NCBI GenBank assembly: GCA_946612405.1
Contig: CAMOEQ010000016.1
Span: 1 to 13,811 of the forward strand
DNA from: an uncultured Erysipelotrichaceae bacterium
GTDB taxonomy: Bacteria > Bacillota_I > Bacilli_A > RFN20 > CAG-826
DNA: 13,811 nt
Direction of reading: 5' to 3'
The notes under the pieces are model-generated. The model saw only the letters and a list, made by a program, of their open reading frames with translations, searched no databases and was not told the origin of the DNA. Below, one piece after another: positions 1 through 7,044 of the stretch; the stretch's first letter is position 1; each line of letters starts with the position of its first letter. The translations under genes and the position numbers were made by a program.

Positions 1-55
1 ATCCTGGCGATTTTTTTATTCTCACAGAATTAATGAATATTTTTTAAATTTGTTA

Positions 56-85
56 TTTACAAATAAGAGGCTATTTCACTATAAT
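56..85 (+). promoter_or_regulatory. Sigma-A type promoter for the mraZ division cluster
   Basis: A TTTACA -35 box (56-61, five of six consensus bases) and a perfect TATAAT -10 box (80-85) are separated by 18 bases. Transcription would begin near position 92, giving a leader of about 24 bases before the mraZ ATG at 116. The tandem MraZ-type boxes lie immediately downstream of the inferred start, so a bound protein would be expected to hinder rather than recruit polymerase. The assignment rests on consensus match and position only. Confidence 0.75.
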
Positions 86-93
86 TGAAATAT

Positions 94-110
94 AAAGTGG
101 GAGAAAGTGG
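94..110 (+). promoter_or_regulatory. Tandem MraZ-binding boxes (two AAAGTGG copies)
   Basis: The heptamer AAAGTGG occurs at 94-100 and again at 104-110, separated by three bases, an exact 10-base period that puts both copies on the same DNA face. MraZ proteins are known to bind short direct repeats in their own promoter regions, described as AAAGTG[T/G]-N3 in Mollicutes and TGGGN with a 10-base period in E. coli. These copies fit both descriptions. They lie between the inferred transcription start and the mraZ ATG and include the only ribosome-binding-like bases, so MraZ binding could feed back on its own operon. A third copy at 114-120 is too degenerate to count. Confidence 0.75.
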
Positions 111-115
111 TAAAA

Positions 116-544
116 ATGTTTTTTGGGTCCTTCGAACATACTTTGGATGAAAAGAATCGTCTTTTAATTCCATCTCGTTTACGAGGTCAATTATCAGCGA
201 AAGTTTTCATAATGAAAGGTTATGAAGGTTCATTATCAATTTATACTGAAGATTCATTTTCAAATTTCTTAGAAAAATTGCAGAATTTACCTTACGAATC
301 TAAACTCTCACGTGATATTGAAAGAGTTTCGCTTAGCTCTGTTTTTGAATTAAATATTGATCTTGCTAATAGAATTCAAATACCAACCGCTTTAGTTAAT
401 AAATATTCGATTAGCAAAGAAGTGGTTGTCCTTGGAGTCATAGACCATATTGAAATTTGGTCTAAAGACAAATGGGAAAAATATTTAAAAGACAACGAAG
501 CGGATTTCGAATCAAAATCGGAAGAGCTTCTTAAAAATGTCTAA
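116..544 (+). CDS. mraZ: MraZ, transcriptional regulator of the division cluster
   Basis: MraZ is a ring-forming DNA-binding protein of the SpoVT/AbrB fold that controls the division and cell wall cluster it heads. The 142-residue product has the two expected half-domains, each with the D-x3-R signature: DEKNR at 11-15 with LLIP following, and DLANR at 82-86 with IQIP following. The length matches the family (about 140-150). I chose the ATG at 116 over the in-frame GTG at 107 because family members begin MF/ML-x-G-x-[FY]-x-H-T-L-D, and because the GTG lies inside the second AAAGTGG box. The gene overlaps rsmH by eight bases, which suggests translational coupling. The upstream tandem boxes suggest autoregulation. 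Identification is secure; whether it represses or activates here is not known. Confidence 0.95.
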   Translation: MFFGSFEHTLDEKNRLLIPSRLRGQLSAKVFIMKGYEGSLSIYTEDSFSNFLEKLQNLPYESKLSRDIERVSLSSVFELNIDLANRIQIPTALVNKYSISKEVVVLGVIDHIEIWSKDKWEKYLKDNEADFESKSEELLKNV

Positions 545-1472
545 TCACGTTTCCGTTTTACTTAATGAAGCAATCGATAATTTAAACATCAAAGCCAATG
601 GTGTTTATGTCGATTTAACTTTAGGTCGTGGTGGTCATTCTAGAGAAATTCTAAAAAGAATTCCTTGTGGTCATCTTTATGCTTTTGATAAGGATGAAGA
701 AGCTATTAAAGAATCAAGCGAAAATCTTAAAGAATTTGATAACAAAACCATCATTCGTGAAGATTTTAGATATTTCAAAAACTCACTTAATGAATTAGGC
801 ATAAATGAAGTTGATGGAATATTGATGGATTTAGGAGTTTCTTCTCCGCAATTTGATGAATCTGAACGCGGCTTTTCCTATAAGGAAGAAGCTCGTCTAG
901 ATATGAGAATGGACACTAGACAAACTCTAGATGCCTATCAAGTAGTTAACACTTATTCTCTTAATGAATTAGTAAGAATTTTTAGAGACTATGGCGAAGA
1001 TAAATTCTCTTACCAAATCGCTAGAAAAATTGTTTCGCAAAGAGAGATTTCTCCAATTGAAACAACAACTCAGTTGGTTAATTTAATAAAATCAGTTAAG
1101 CCAATTAAGGAATTACTTAAGAAAGGACATCCTGCTAAACAAATATTTCAAGCTTTAAGAATCGAAGTTAACGATGAACTTGGAGCATTAAAAGATGCTC
1201 TTAAAGATGCCCTTAGCATGCTTAAAGTTGGTGGTCGAATCGTCGTTATCACCTTCCATTCTTTAGAAGATCGAATCGTTAAAAATGCTTTTGCAGAAGT
1301 AAGTAAAATTGAAGGTTCTAGACACAATGTTTTTGCCCGACCAAGCCTTGAAGATGAACCAAAATATAGATTAGTTAATAACAAAGTTATTATTCCTAGT
1401 GATATAGAAATGGAAAATAATCCTAGAAGTAAGTCCGCTAAATTAAGAGCTATAGAAAGGAGTAGATTATGA
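537..1472 (+). CDS. rsmH: 16S rRNA (cytosine-1402 N4)-methyltransferase RsmH
   Basis: RsmH (MraW) transfers a methyl group from S-adenosylmethionine to N4 of C1402 in the 16S rRNA P site, which tunes decoding fidelity. The 311-residue product has the usual family length. Visible signatures are the SAM-binding loop DLTLGRGGHS (26-35), the acidic DKDEEAI strand end (51-57), the conserved MDLGVSSPQFDESERGFSY segment (about 97-115), and the late ITFHSLEDRIVK segment with the following basic tail. It starts within the end of mraZ (ATGTCTAA overlap), preceded by GGAAGAG at 520-526. It ends in an ATGA overlap with the next gene, so the three are probably translated from one message. This is the standard mraZ-rsmH pair. 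Confidence 0.97.
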   Translation: MSNHVSVLLNEAIDNLNIKANGVYVDLTLGRGGHSREILKRIPCGHLYAFDKDEEAIKESSENLKEFDNKTIIREDFRYFKNSLNELGINEVDGILMDLGVSSPQFDESERGFSYKEEARLDMRMDTRQTLDAYQVVNTYSLNELVRIFRDYGEDKFSYQIARKIVSQREISPIETTTQLVNLIKSVKPIKELLKKGHPAKQIFQALRIEVNDELGALKDALKDALSMLKVGGRIVVITFHSLEDRIVKNAFAEVSKIEGSRHNVFARPSLEDEPKYRLVNNKVIIPSDIEMENNPRSKSAKLRAIERSRL

Positions 1473-1678
1473 AAGATAAGCTAAGTAAACATCACTTACC
1501 AAAATCTTATTTTCTTCGTAAAAAGATAACCATAATCTCTTTGATCGTTTTAGCATTGACTGCTTCGATAGCTTTACCAGTAGGAATAACAATTTATTAC
1601 CAAAGGCAACTTCCAAAAATCCAAAAGCAAATCAACATAGTTGAAAAAAATAAAAACATTTGGCATATTATAGACTGA
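1469..1678 (+). CDS. Small single-pass membrane protein at the ftsL position (unidentified)
   Basis: This 69-residue product has no motif I recognise. Residues 1-19 are strongly basic, residues about 20-44 form one hydrophobic membrane span rich in I, L, V and A, and the last 25 residues are polar with alternating lysines and isoleucines. The positive-inside rule puts the N terminus in the cytoplasm. A good AAAGGAG (1456-1462) precedes the ATG, which overlaps the rsmH stop as ATGA, so the gene is likely translated. In walled Bacillota this slot holds ftsL, a bitopic divisome protein of about 110-120 residues with an extracytoplasmic coiled coil. Topology and location agree, but the external part is far too short for a coiled coil of normal size. 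It could be a remnant FtsL, a lineage-specific divisome anchor, or unrelated. I give no symbol. Confidence 0.75.
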   Translation: MKDKLSKHHLPKSYFLRKKITIISLIVLALTASIALPVGITIYYQRQLPKIQKQINIVEKNKNIWHIID

Positions 1679-1688
1679 TATATATAAT
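1660..1688 (+). promoter_or_regulatory. Predicted internal promoter before ftsA
   Basis: TTGGCA (1660-1665, five of six) and TATAAT (1683-1688, perfect) are spaced by exactly 17 bases. The -35 lies in the last codons of the small membrane protein gene. The start would be near 1695, only about 11 bases before the ftsA ATG, leaving a very short leader that still holds part of the GGGG at 1694-1697. It would let ftsA and ftsZ be made independently of mraZ control. It is a consensus match in an AT-rich gap, so chance cannot be excluded. Confidence 0.55.
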
Positions 1689-1705
1689 ATATTGGGGTTA
1701 AATAT

Positions 1706-2917
1706 ATGGAAAGACGCCTTGCGGTCATTGAAATTAGCAATCGTGAAGTACGTTTAATTATTGGTAATGTCGTCAACGATAAGCCAATAATTTTATATCA
1801 AACTTCTCGTCCAGTTACTGGGCTTCTTTCTCGTGGTGAAATCGTTGATTTCCAAACCTTGACTCAAATCATTTCATCCTTAGCAAATATTGCTGATGCA
1901 AATATTCGTCTTCGTTTCCACGTCACGGATGCGACAGTCATTTTACCTGCTAGTGGTCTTTCAGTGTTCTCTGCTGATAAAACAACTAATGTTGTTTCTT
2001 CAACATCAATCATTGAAAAAATCGATATTCAAAACGTTCTTTCATTAGTTACGAAAGAACCAATTCCTGGTGGTAATGAAATCGTTGATATCATTCCAGA
2101 TTATTTCATAACTGAAACTGGTAAATACCAAGAACCTCCAGTAGGTGAAAAATCTAATTTCTTAAGATTACGCAGTAAAGTTTATACTCTTCCTGAAAGA
2201 ATTGTTTCACAATATAAACAAGCAATTGAACAAGCTGGCATTAGAGCGAAAAGATTATTTGTTGCTCCATATGGAATCATCGAACTTGCTAAGCAATCGA
2301 ATGAATTCCCTAAAGATTATTTCTTAGTTGATATGGGAGCAGAAGTAAGTACGATTTCTCTAGTTGGAAATCAATCATTATTTGGCTCATCAAGTTTCAC
2401 ATTAGGTGGAGATGATTTAATTAATTTCGTCGCTCAAGAGATGCAAATTAGTATTGATTCTGCTCGTGAACTTGTTGAATTATATGGTATTAACGAAAGA
2501 GAATTATCTTTTAAACCAACAATTGCTTCTAGCATCATAAATGATGTTCAAGTTAATTATGGGCCAAATGATTTAAATCGTATCATCGCTGATTTCTTCA
2601 CAAATTATTATTTCAAACAATTTGATGTAGTTATGAGCCAAATCGTGAATGAATATGCCCGCGATAATATCTCAACTCTCCCAATTGTTTTTACAGGCGG
2701 TTTTTCATCCTTACATGGTTTTGATAAAATCGCGAAAGAAAAATTTGTTAATAATCAATCGATTCATTATTTGCAACCAGATGCAATCGGAGCACGTTCT
2801 CCATCTCTTAGCGCATTAGTTGGTGCATTACTTGCATCAAGTAAATATAAAGGAAGTCTCTCTGATCAAAGAGCAAGAGTTGCTCAAGTTGAAAGACTCG
2901 AAACAAAACCAGAATAA
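1706..2917 (+). CDS. ftsA: Cell division protein FtsA (actin-like), lacking the usual C-terminal membrane helix
   Basis: FtsA is the actin-fold partner that binds the FtsZ C-terminal peptide and normally tethers the ring to the membrane through a C-terminal amphipathic helix. The 403-residue product shows domain 1A, the FtsA-specific 1C region (about 84-160, with a KVYTLPERIV strand) and domain 2. The second phosphate motif DMGAEVSTIS (209-218) and the adenosine motif FTGGFSSLHGF (329-339) are intact. The first phosphate motif reads IEISNREV, where E. coli has LEIGTAKV, so the usual G and T/S are replaced. After the last conserved helix (SALVGALLAS, 369-378) only about 25 polar, charged residues follow, ending RLETKPE, with no hydrophobic or aromatic face. 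A likely promoter lies just upstream, and the ribosome site is a weak GGGG at 1694-1697. ftsZ follows after 17 bases. Confidence 0.93.
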   Translation: MERRLAVIEISNREVRLIIGNVVNDKPIILYQTSRPVTGLLSRGEIVDFQTLTQIISSLANIADANIRLRFHVTDATVILPASGLSVFSADKTTNVVSSTSIIEKIDIQNVLSLVTKEPIPGGNEIVDIIPDYFITETGKYQEPPVGEKSNFLRLRSKVYTLPERIVSQYKQAIEQAGIRAKRLFVAPYGIIELAKQSNEFPKDYFLVDMGAEVSTISLVGNQSLFGSSSFTLGGDDLINFVAQEMQISIDSARELVELYGINERELSFKPTIASSIINDVQVNYGPNDLNRIIADFFTNYYFKQFDVVMSQIVNEYARDNISTLPIVFTGGFSSLHGFDKIAKEKFVNNQSIHYLQPDAIGARSPSLSALVGALLASSKYKGSLSDQRARVAQVERLETKPE

Positions 2918-2934
2918 ACCTTGGAGGTAAAAAT

Positions 2935-4065
2935 ATGTTTGATGAACAAGAATTAGATAATTATGAAGCAGTAGCTCGCATTGTCGTCATCGGTGTCGGT
3001 GGTGCAGGAAATAATGCTGTTAATCGTATGATCGATGATAATATTTCATCGGTAGAATTTTTTGTTGCTAATACTGACCGCCAAGCTTTATCTAGATCAA
3101 AAGCCACTAATCGCTTAGTTCTTGGTGAAGAAATCACCAATGGCTTAGGCGCCGGTGGTGAACCAGATGTTGGTCGCGCTGCTGCCGAAGCAAGTGTCGA
3201 TCAAATTAGAGAAATTGTTAAAGGAGCCAACCTTGTTTTTATCGCTGCAGGTATGGGTGGAGGCACCGGTACAGGTGCTGCGCCTATCATCGCTCAAATC
3301 GCTAAAGATGAAGGAGCTTTAACAGTTGCTATCGTTACTCGTCCATTTACTTTTGAAGGTAAAAAGAGAATCGCTAATTCCGTTGAAGGTTTAAATGCTT
3401 TAAAAGAAGCTGTTGATGCTATTATTATCGTTTCTAACGATAAGTTACTTATGGTAAGCGGCACTCAACCAATCAGTGATGCTTTTGCTGAATCGGACCG
3501 CGTTTTAGCTCAATCAGTTAAAACTGTCACCGATTTAATTTTACGTCCAGCCTTTATCAATCTTGATTTCGCTGATGTTAAAAATACCTTAAAAGATTCA
3601 GGCATCTCATTAATTGGCTTTGGTATGGGTAGTGGTCCTAACCGCGCTCAAGAAGCTGCTCAAAACGCAATTTCTTCACCTTTACTTGAAGCTTCTATTA
3701 ATGGTGCGCGTCGCGCGATATGTGCTGTTACATGCGGTCGAGAAGTTTCGCTTTACGAAGCTCAAGAAACTGTTAACCGCATCATTGAAGCTGCTGGACA
3801 AACTGTCGATATTAAATTTGGTGTTTCAATTAATGATGAATTGACTGATCAAATTCTTGTTTCAGTTATCGCTTCTGACTTCACTGAAGATTTCGACTTC
3901 ACTCATGTTCCTACCTATGATATGCCTGCTCCAAAACCAGTTGCATCTCCACTTGAAAATGATTTAAGTGAAGAAAAACCTTCAGTTAATGAACCTCTAA
4001 ATGAAGAGGAAGAAAAAGAAGATAATTTCTTACCAAACTTCTTAAAAGAAGAAGGTATCGATTAA
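2935..4065 (+). CDS. ftsZ: Cell division GTPase FtsZ
   Basis: FtsZ is the tubulin-like GTPase whose filaments make the division ring under the membrane. The 376-residue protein has every core signature: the nucleotide loop GVGGAGNNAVNRM (20-32), the tubulin signature GMGGGTGTGAAP (106-117), SNDKLL (167-172), and the T7 catalytic loop NLDFADV (209-215) with D211 and D214. The core ends near residue 322. An acidic, proline-containing linker (about 323-362) follows, then a recognisable C-terminal peptide NFLPNFLKEEGID resembling the LDIPxFLR peptide that binds FtsA and SepF, but acidic rather than basic after it. Translation is well supported by GGAGGT (2923-2928), six bases before the ATG, the best ribosome site in the division cluster. 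No terminator lies after it; the T-box leader begins 13 bases on. Confidence 0.98.
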   Translation: MFDEQELDNYEAVARIVVIGVGGAGNNAVNRMIDDNISSVEFFVANTDRQALSRSKATNRLVLGEEITNGLGAGGEPDVGRAAAEASVDQIREIVKGANLVFIAAGMGGGTGTGAAPIIAQIAKDEGALTVAIVTRPFTFEGKKRIANSVEGLNALKEAVDAIIIVSNDKLLMVSGTQPISDAFAESDRVLAQSVKTVTDLILRPAFINLDFADVKNTLKDSGISLIGFGMGSGPNRAQEAAQNAISSPLLEASINGARRAICAVTCGREVSLYEAQETVNRIIEAAGQTVDIKFGVSINDELTDQILVSVIASDFTEDFDFTHVPTYDMPAPKPVASPLENDLSEEKPSVNEPLNEEEEKEDNFLPNFLKEEGID

Positions 4066-4078
4066 TAAATTACTTTAA

Positions 4079-4290
4079 TTGATAGACAACATAATTAGAT
4101 AAATAGTCCATTAGCGAGCTAACGACGGTGAAAGGTTAGTGACTATCCTAATTATTATCACTATCAAATCTGCAAGCTGAACTAGTAGTAAGCGAGCCGT
4201 AAATCTGCGTTAAAGATAATTGAGCGCTATAACAAAGTTATAGAATTAAGGTGGTACCGCGCTAAGGCGTCCTTAAAAAGGCGCTTTTTT
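4079..4290 (+). ncRNA. Isoleucine-specific T-box riboswitch leader
   Basis: This leader senses uncharged tRNA-Ile and controls ileS by antitermination. Stem I is closed by TTGATAG (4079-4085) with CTATCAA (4161-4167). Above it ATAATTAG (4091-4098) pairs with CTAATTAT (4148-4155). The internal loop between these holds TATCA (4156-4160), giving specifier ATC (4157-4159), an isoleucine codon. Further up, ATAGTC/GACTAT (4103-4108, 4141-4146) and CTAAC/GTTAG (4119-4123, 4135-4139) pair, with the GGTGAAA distal-loop motif at 4127-4133. Stem III is CTATAAC/GTTATAG (4227-4243). The T-box AAGGTGGTACCGCG spans 4248-4261; AAGG can pair with CCTT (4271-4274) in the antiterminator, leaving TGGT to bind the tRNA acceptor end. 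No separate promoter is evident upstream. Confidence 0.96.
4267..4290 (+). terminator. Regulated terminator of the T-box leader
   Basis: GCGTCCTT (4267-4274) folds on AAGGCGC (4278-4284) around a three-base loop, with one bulged T, followed by six T residues (4285-4290). It shares CCTT (4271-4274) with the antiterminator, so the two structures exclude each other. It should stop transcription before ileS when tRNA-Ile is charged, and would also serve as the downstream end of any ftsZ transcript running through. Confidence 0.9.
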
Positions 4291-4309
4291 ATATGAAAGA
4301 GGAAGAATT

Positions 4310-7033
4310 ATGGAACTCAAAAACACATTATTAATGCCAAAAACAAACTTCGAGATGAGAGGTAATCTTAATCAAAAAGAACCTGTCTTAGTTAAAAAAT
4401 GGCAAGATGAAAAACTTTATGAACAATTATTAAAGAAACATAAGGATGATAAACCATTTGCCTTTCACGATGGTCCTCCATATGCAAATGGAGATATCCA
4501 TTGCGGTCATATGCTTAACCGCATTTTAAAAGACTTCATTGTCCGCACCAAAGCAATGGAAGGATATTATGTTCCATTTATTTTTGGTTTTGATACCCAT
4601 GGCCTTCCTATTGAAAACCAAGTCATTAAAGGTGGAGTTAATCGTAAAACAACTCCAACTAGTGAATTTAGACAAAAATGTCGTGAATATGCATTAAAAC
4701 AAGTCGCTCATCAAAAAGAACAAATTGTTCGCCTTGGTATTTTGGGTGATTATGATAATGCTTATTTAACTTTACAAAAAGATTTTGAAGCCAATCAAAT
4801 TAATGTCTTCGCTAAGATGGCTCTTAGAGGTCTTATTTATAAAGGACTTAAACCAGTTTATTGGTCTTGGTCATCTGAATCTGCTTTAGCAGAAGCTGAA
4901 ATTGAATATAAAGATGTTAAATCATACGCAATTTATGTTGCTTTTGATGTAATCGATGGAAAAGGTGTTGTTCCTAATGGCTCAAAAGCTGTTATTTGGA
5001 CAACAACTCCTTGGACACTTCCTGCTAACTTAGCTATTTCAGTCCATCCTCGTTTTAAATATGGACTTTATCATACTGAAAAAGGTGATTTAATTCTTCT
5101 TGAAGAATTTGCTGAACGCCTAAAAGAAGAATTAGGATTTTCTACCTTTGAATTAATTAAGACATTTAAAGGTCAAGATTTAGAATTTGTTAAAACAAAA
5201 CATCCGTTTTATGAGCGTGAATCAGTCATTATCGTTGGTGAACACGTCACTAATGAATCAGGTACAGGCTTAGTTCATACCGCTCCAGGACATGGTGTTG
5301 ATGACTTTAATGTTTGTTATAAATATGACATCAAACCATATTGCCCAGTTGACGCTAATGGTAGAATGACCTCTGATACTGGTGAAAAACTTGCTGGTTT
5401 ATTTTATGAAGACGCTAATAAAGTGGTGCTTGATATCATTTCAAATAATGGCACATTACTTAAATGCGATGAAATCGTTCACTCTTATCCTCATGATTGG
5501 CGAACTGGTAAACCATTAATCTTTAGAGCTACTCCTCAATGGTTCTGCTCCATCGGCAAAATTAAAGATGAACTTCTTAAAGAAGTTGAGAATGTTAAAT
5601 GGGTTCCTTCTTGGGGTAAAGAAAGAATGTCTAATATGATTAAAGACCGCACTGACTGGTGTATCTCTAGACAACGTATTTGGGGTGTCCCAATTCCTAT
5701 AATTTATAACGAAGATGGCTCTCCAATCATCGAAAAAGAAGTCTTTGATAATATCGTTAAAATCTTTAGAGAATATGGCTCAGACATCTGGTATGAAAAA
5801 GAAGCATCTTTCTTCTTACCTGAAGGTTATAAAAATGAGCATTCTCCAAACGGTGAATATACTAAAGAAAAAGACATTATGGACGTTTGGTTTGATTCAG
5901 GCTCATCTTTTGATGAAGTTTTAATTAACCGTCAAGGAATGTTCCCAAGCGAACTTTATTTAGAAGGTAGTGATCAATATCGTGGTTGGTTTAACTCTTC
6001 ATTAACAGTTTCTACCGCTATTCATGATAAAGCTCCATATAAAGCGGTCGTTTCTCATGGTTGGGTTCTTGATGAAAAAGGCGAACAAATGCATAAATCA
6101 AAAGGAAATGGCGTCGATCCAATTAAGATGTGTAACATCTTTGGAGCCGATATCCTTCGTTTATGGGTTTCAACTGTCAATTATCAACAAGATGTTCGTA
6201 TTTCCGAAAATTTATTAAAACAAGTTGCCGAACAATATCGTAAGATTCGTAATACTTTCAAATTCCTTTTAGGAAACCTTTCTAATGGTGAACAATCTAA
6301 ATTTGATCCATTAAAAGATAGCGTTAAAGAATTTGAAGCAGTTGATAAATTCATTTTAGCGACTTTAGAAGATGTTAAAAACTGTGTTATCGAAGCCTTT
6401 GATAAATATGATTTCATGGTTGGAATGTCCAAAATCATGACATTTATGTCAACTGACTTATCTAGCTTCTATTTAGATATTGCTAAAGACGTATTATATT
6501 GCTCAGCAAAAGATTCTCTTCGTAGAAGACAAATGCAAACAGTCATCTATGAAGTTTCTTCAACTTTGCTTAGATTATTAACTCCAATTCTCCCATTTAC
6601 GATGGAAGAAGTTCATGTCAATATGCCTGATTATAATGGTAAATCCGCTCAATTATTAGATTATCCAAAAGTTACTCATAATTATGACGAACAAATCTTA
6701 AAAGATTATGAAGAATTTAAGGCGTATCGTGATGAAGTTAATAAACAAATTGAATTAGTCCGTGCTCAAGGAATTATCGGCTCTTCACAAGAAGCATTAG
6801 TTGTCTCATCAAAAGCACCAGTTTTAATTCGTTTGGGATTTGATAAAAATATTGAGGAATTGACGAGACTTTTAATTGTTTCAAAAGTTGAATTAAGCGA
6901 TAAAAATGTAATTGAAGTTCATCATATCGACGCTAAAAAATGTCCAAGATGTTGGAATTATGTTGATAAACTTTATAAAGTCGATGATGAGACCGAAGTA
7001 TGCAAACGTTGCTACGAAGTCTTAACAAAATAA
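4310..7033 (+). CDS. ileS: Isoleucyl-tRNA synthetase (bacterial type, C-terminal zinc module)
   Basis: This class I synthetase charges tRNA-Ile and removes valine by editing. In order: the HIGH motif as HCGH (64-67) within PPYANGDIHCGHMLNRILKD; the CP1 editing domain with TTTPWTLPANLAIS (about 231-244) and GTGLVHTAPGHGVDDF (about 317-332); the catalytic-core segment DVWFDSGSSF (about 525-534); the second signature reading QMHKS (593-597), where KMSKS is usual; a helical anticodon-binding domain; and a C-terminal four-cysteine zinc site, C878-x2-C881 and C898-x2-C901. The 907-residue length and this zinc module mark the short bacterial IleRS1 type. AAAGAGGAAG precedes the ATG, just after the leader terminator. 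The AUC-specifier T-box upstream independently confirms the amino acid. lspA follows after 11 bases. Confidence 0.98.
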   Translation: MELKNTLLMPKTNFEMRGNLNQKEPVLVKKWQDEKLYEQLLKKHKDDKPFAFHDGPPYANGDIHCGHMLNRILKDFIVRTKAMEGYYVPFIFGFDTHGLPIENQVIKGGVNRKTTPTSEFRQKCREYALKQVAHQKEQIVRLGILGDYDNAYLTLQKDFEANQINVFAKMALRGLIYKGLKPVYWSWSSESALAEAEIEYKDVKSYAIYVAFDVIDGKGVVPNGSKAVIWTTTPWTLPANLAISVHPRFKYGLYHTEKGDLILLEEFAERLKEELGFSTFELIKTFKGQDLEFVKTKHPFYERESVIIVGEHVTNESGTGLVHTAPGHGVDDFNVCYKYDIKPYCPVDANGRMTSDTGEKLAGLFYEDANKVVLDIISNNGTLLKCDEIVHSYPHDWRTGKPLIFRATPQWFCSIGKIKDELLKEVENVKWVPSWGKERMSNMIKDRTDWCISRQRIWGVPIPIIYNEDGSPIIEKEVFDNIVKIFREYGSDIWYEKEASFFLPEGYKNEHSPNGEYTKEKDIMDVWFDSGSSFDEVLINRQGMFPSELYLEGSDQYRGWFNSSLTVSTAIHDKAPYKAVVSHGWVLDEKGEQMHKSKGNGVDPIKMCNIFGADILRLWVSTVNYQQDVRISENLLKQVAEQYRKIRNTFKFLLGNLSNGEQSKFDPLKDSVKEFEAVDKFILATLEDVKNCVIEAFDKYDFMVGMSKIMTFMSTDLSSFYLDIAKDVLYCSAKDSLRRRQMQTVIYEVSSTLLRLLTPILPFTMEEVHVNMPDYNGKSAQLLDYPKVTHNYDEQILKDYEEFKAYRDEVNKQIELVRAQGIIGSSQEALVVSSKAPVLIRLGFDKNIEELTRLLIVSKVELSDKNVIEVHHIDAKKCPRCWNYVDKLYKVDDETEVCKRCYEVLTK

Positions 7034-7044
7034 AGGAGAAATAA

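Noticed and set aside
1..20. Right arm and T run of a terminator from an upstream gene (GGCGATTTTTTT)
   Set aside because: The possible left arm would be outside the window, so pairing cannot be shown.
107..115. In-frame GTG start for mraZ three codons upstream of the ATG
   Set aside because: It lies inside the second AAAGTGG box, and the family N terminus aligns with the ATG at 116.
1148..1384. Opposite-strand ORF of 78 residues within rsmH
   Set aside because: It has no recognisable motif and lies fully inside a conserved gene; it is a shadow of the real frame. The same applies to those at 6184-6438, 6933-7148, 8174-8389, 10824-11039, 11645-11839 and 12819-13031 on the minus strand.
3614..3844. 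Alternative-frame ORFs within ftsZ and ileS (also 5715-5924 and 6024-6218)
   Set aside because: They read conserved FtsZ or IleRS codons in the wrong frame, giving leucine/lysine-rich nonsense without ribosome sites.
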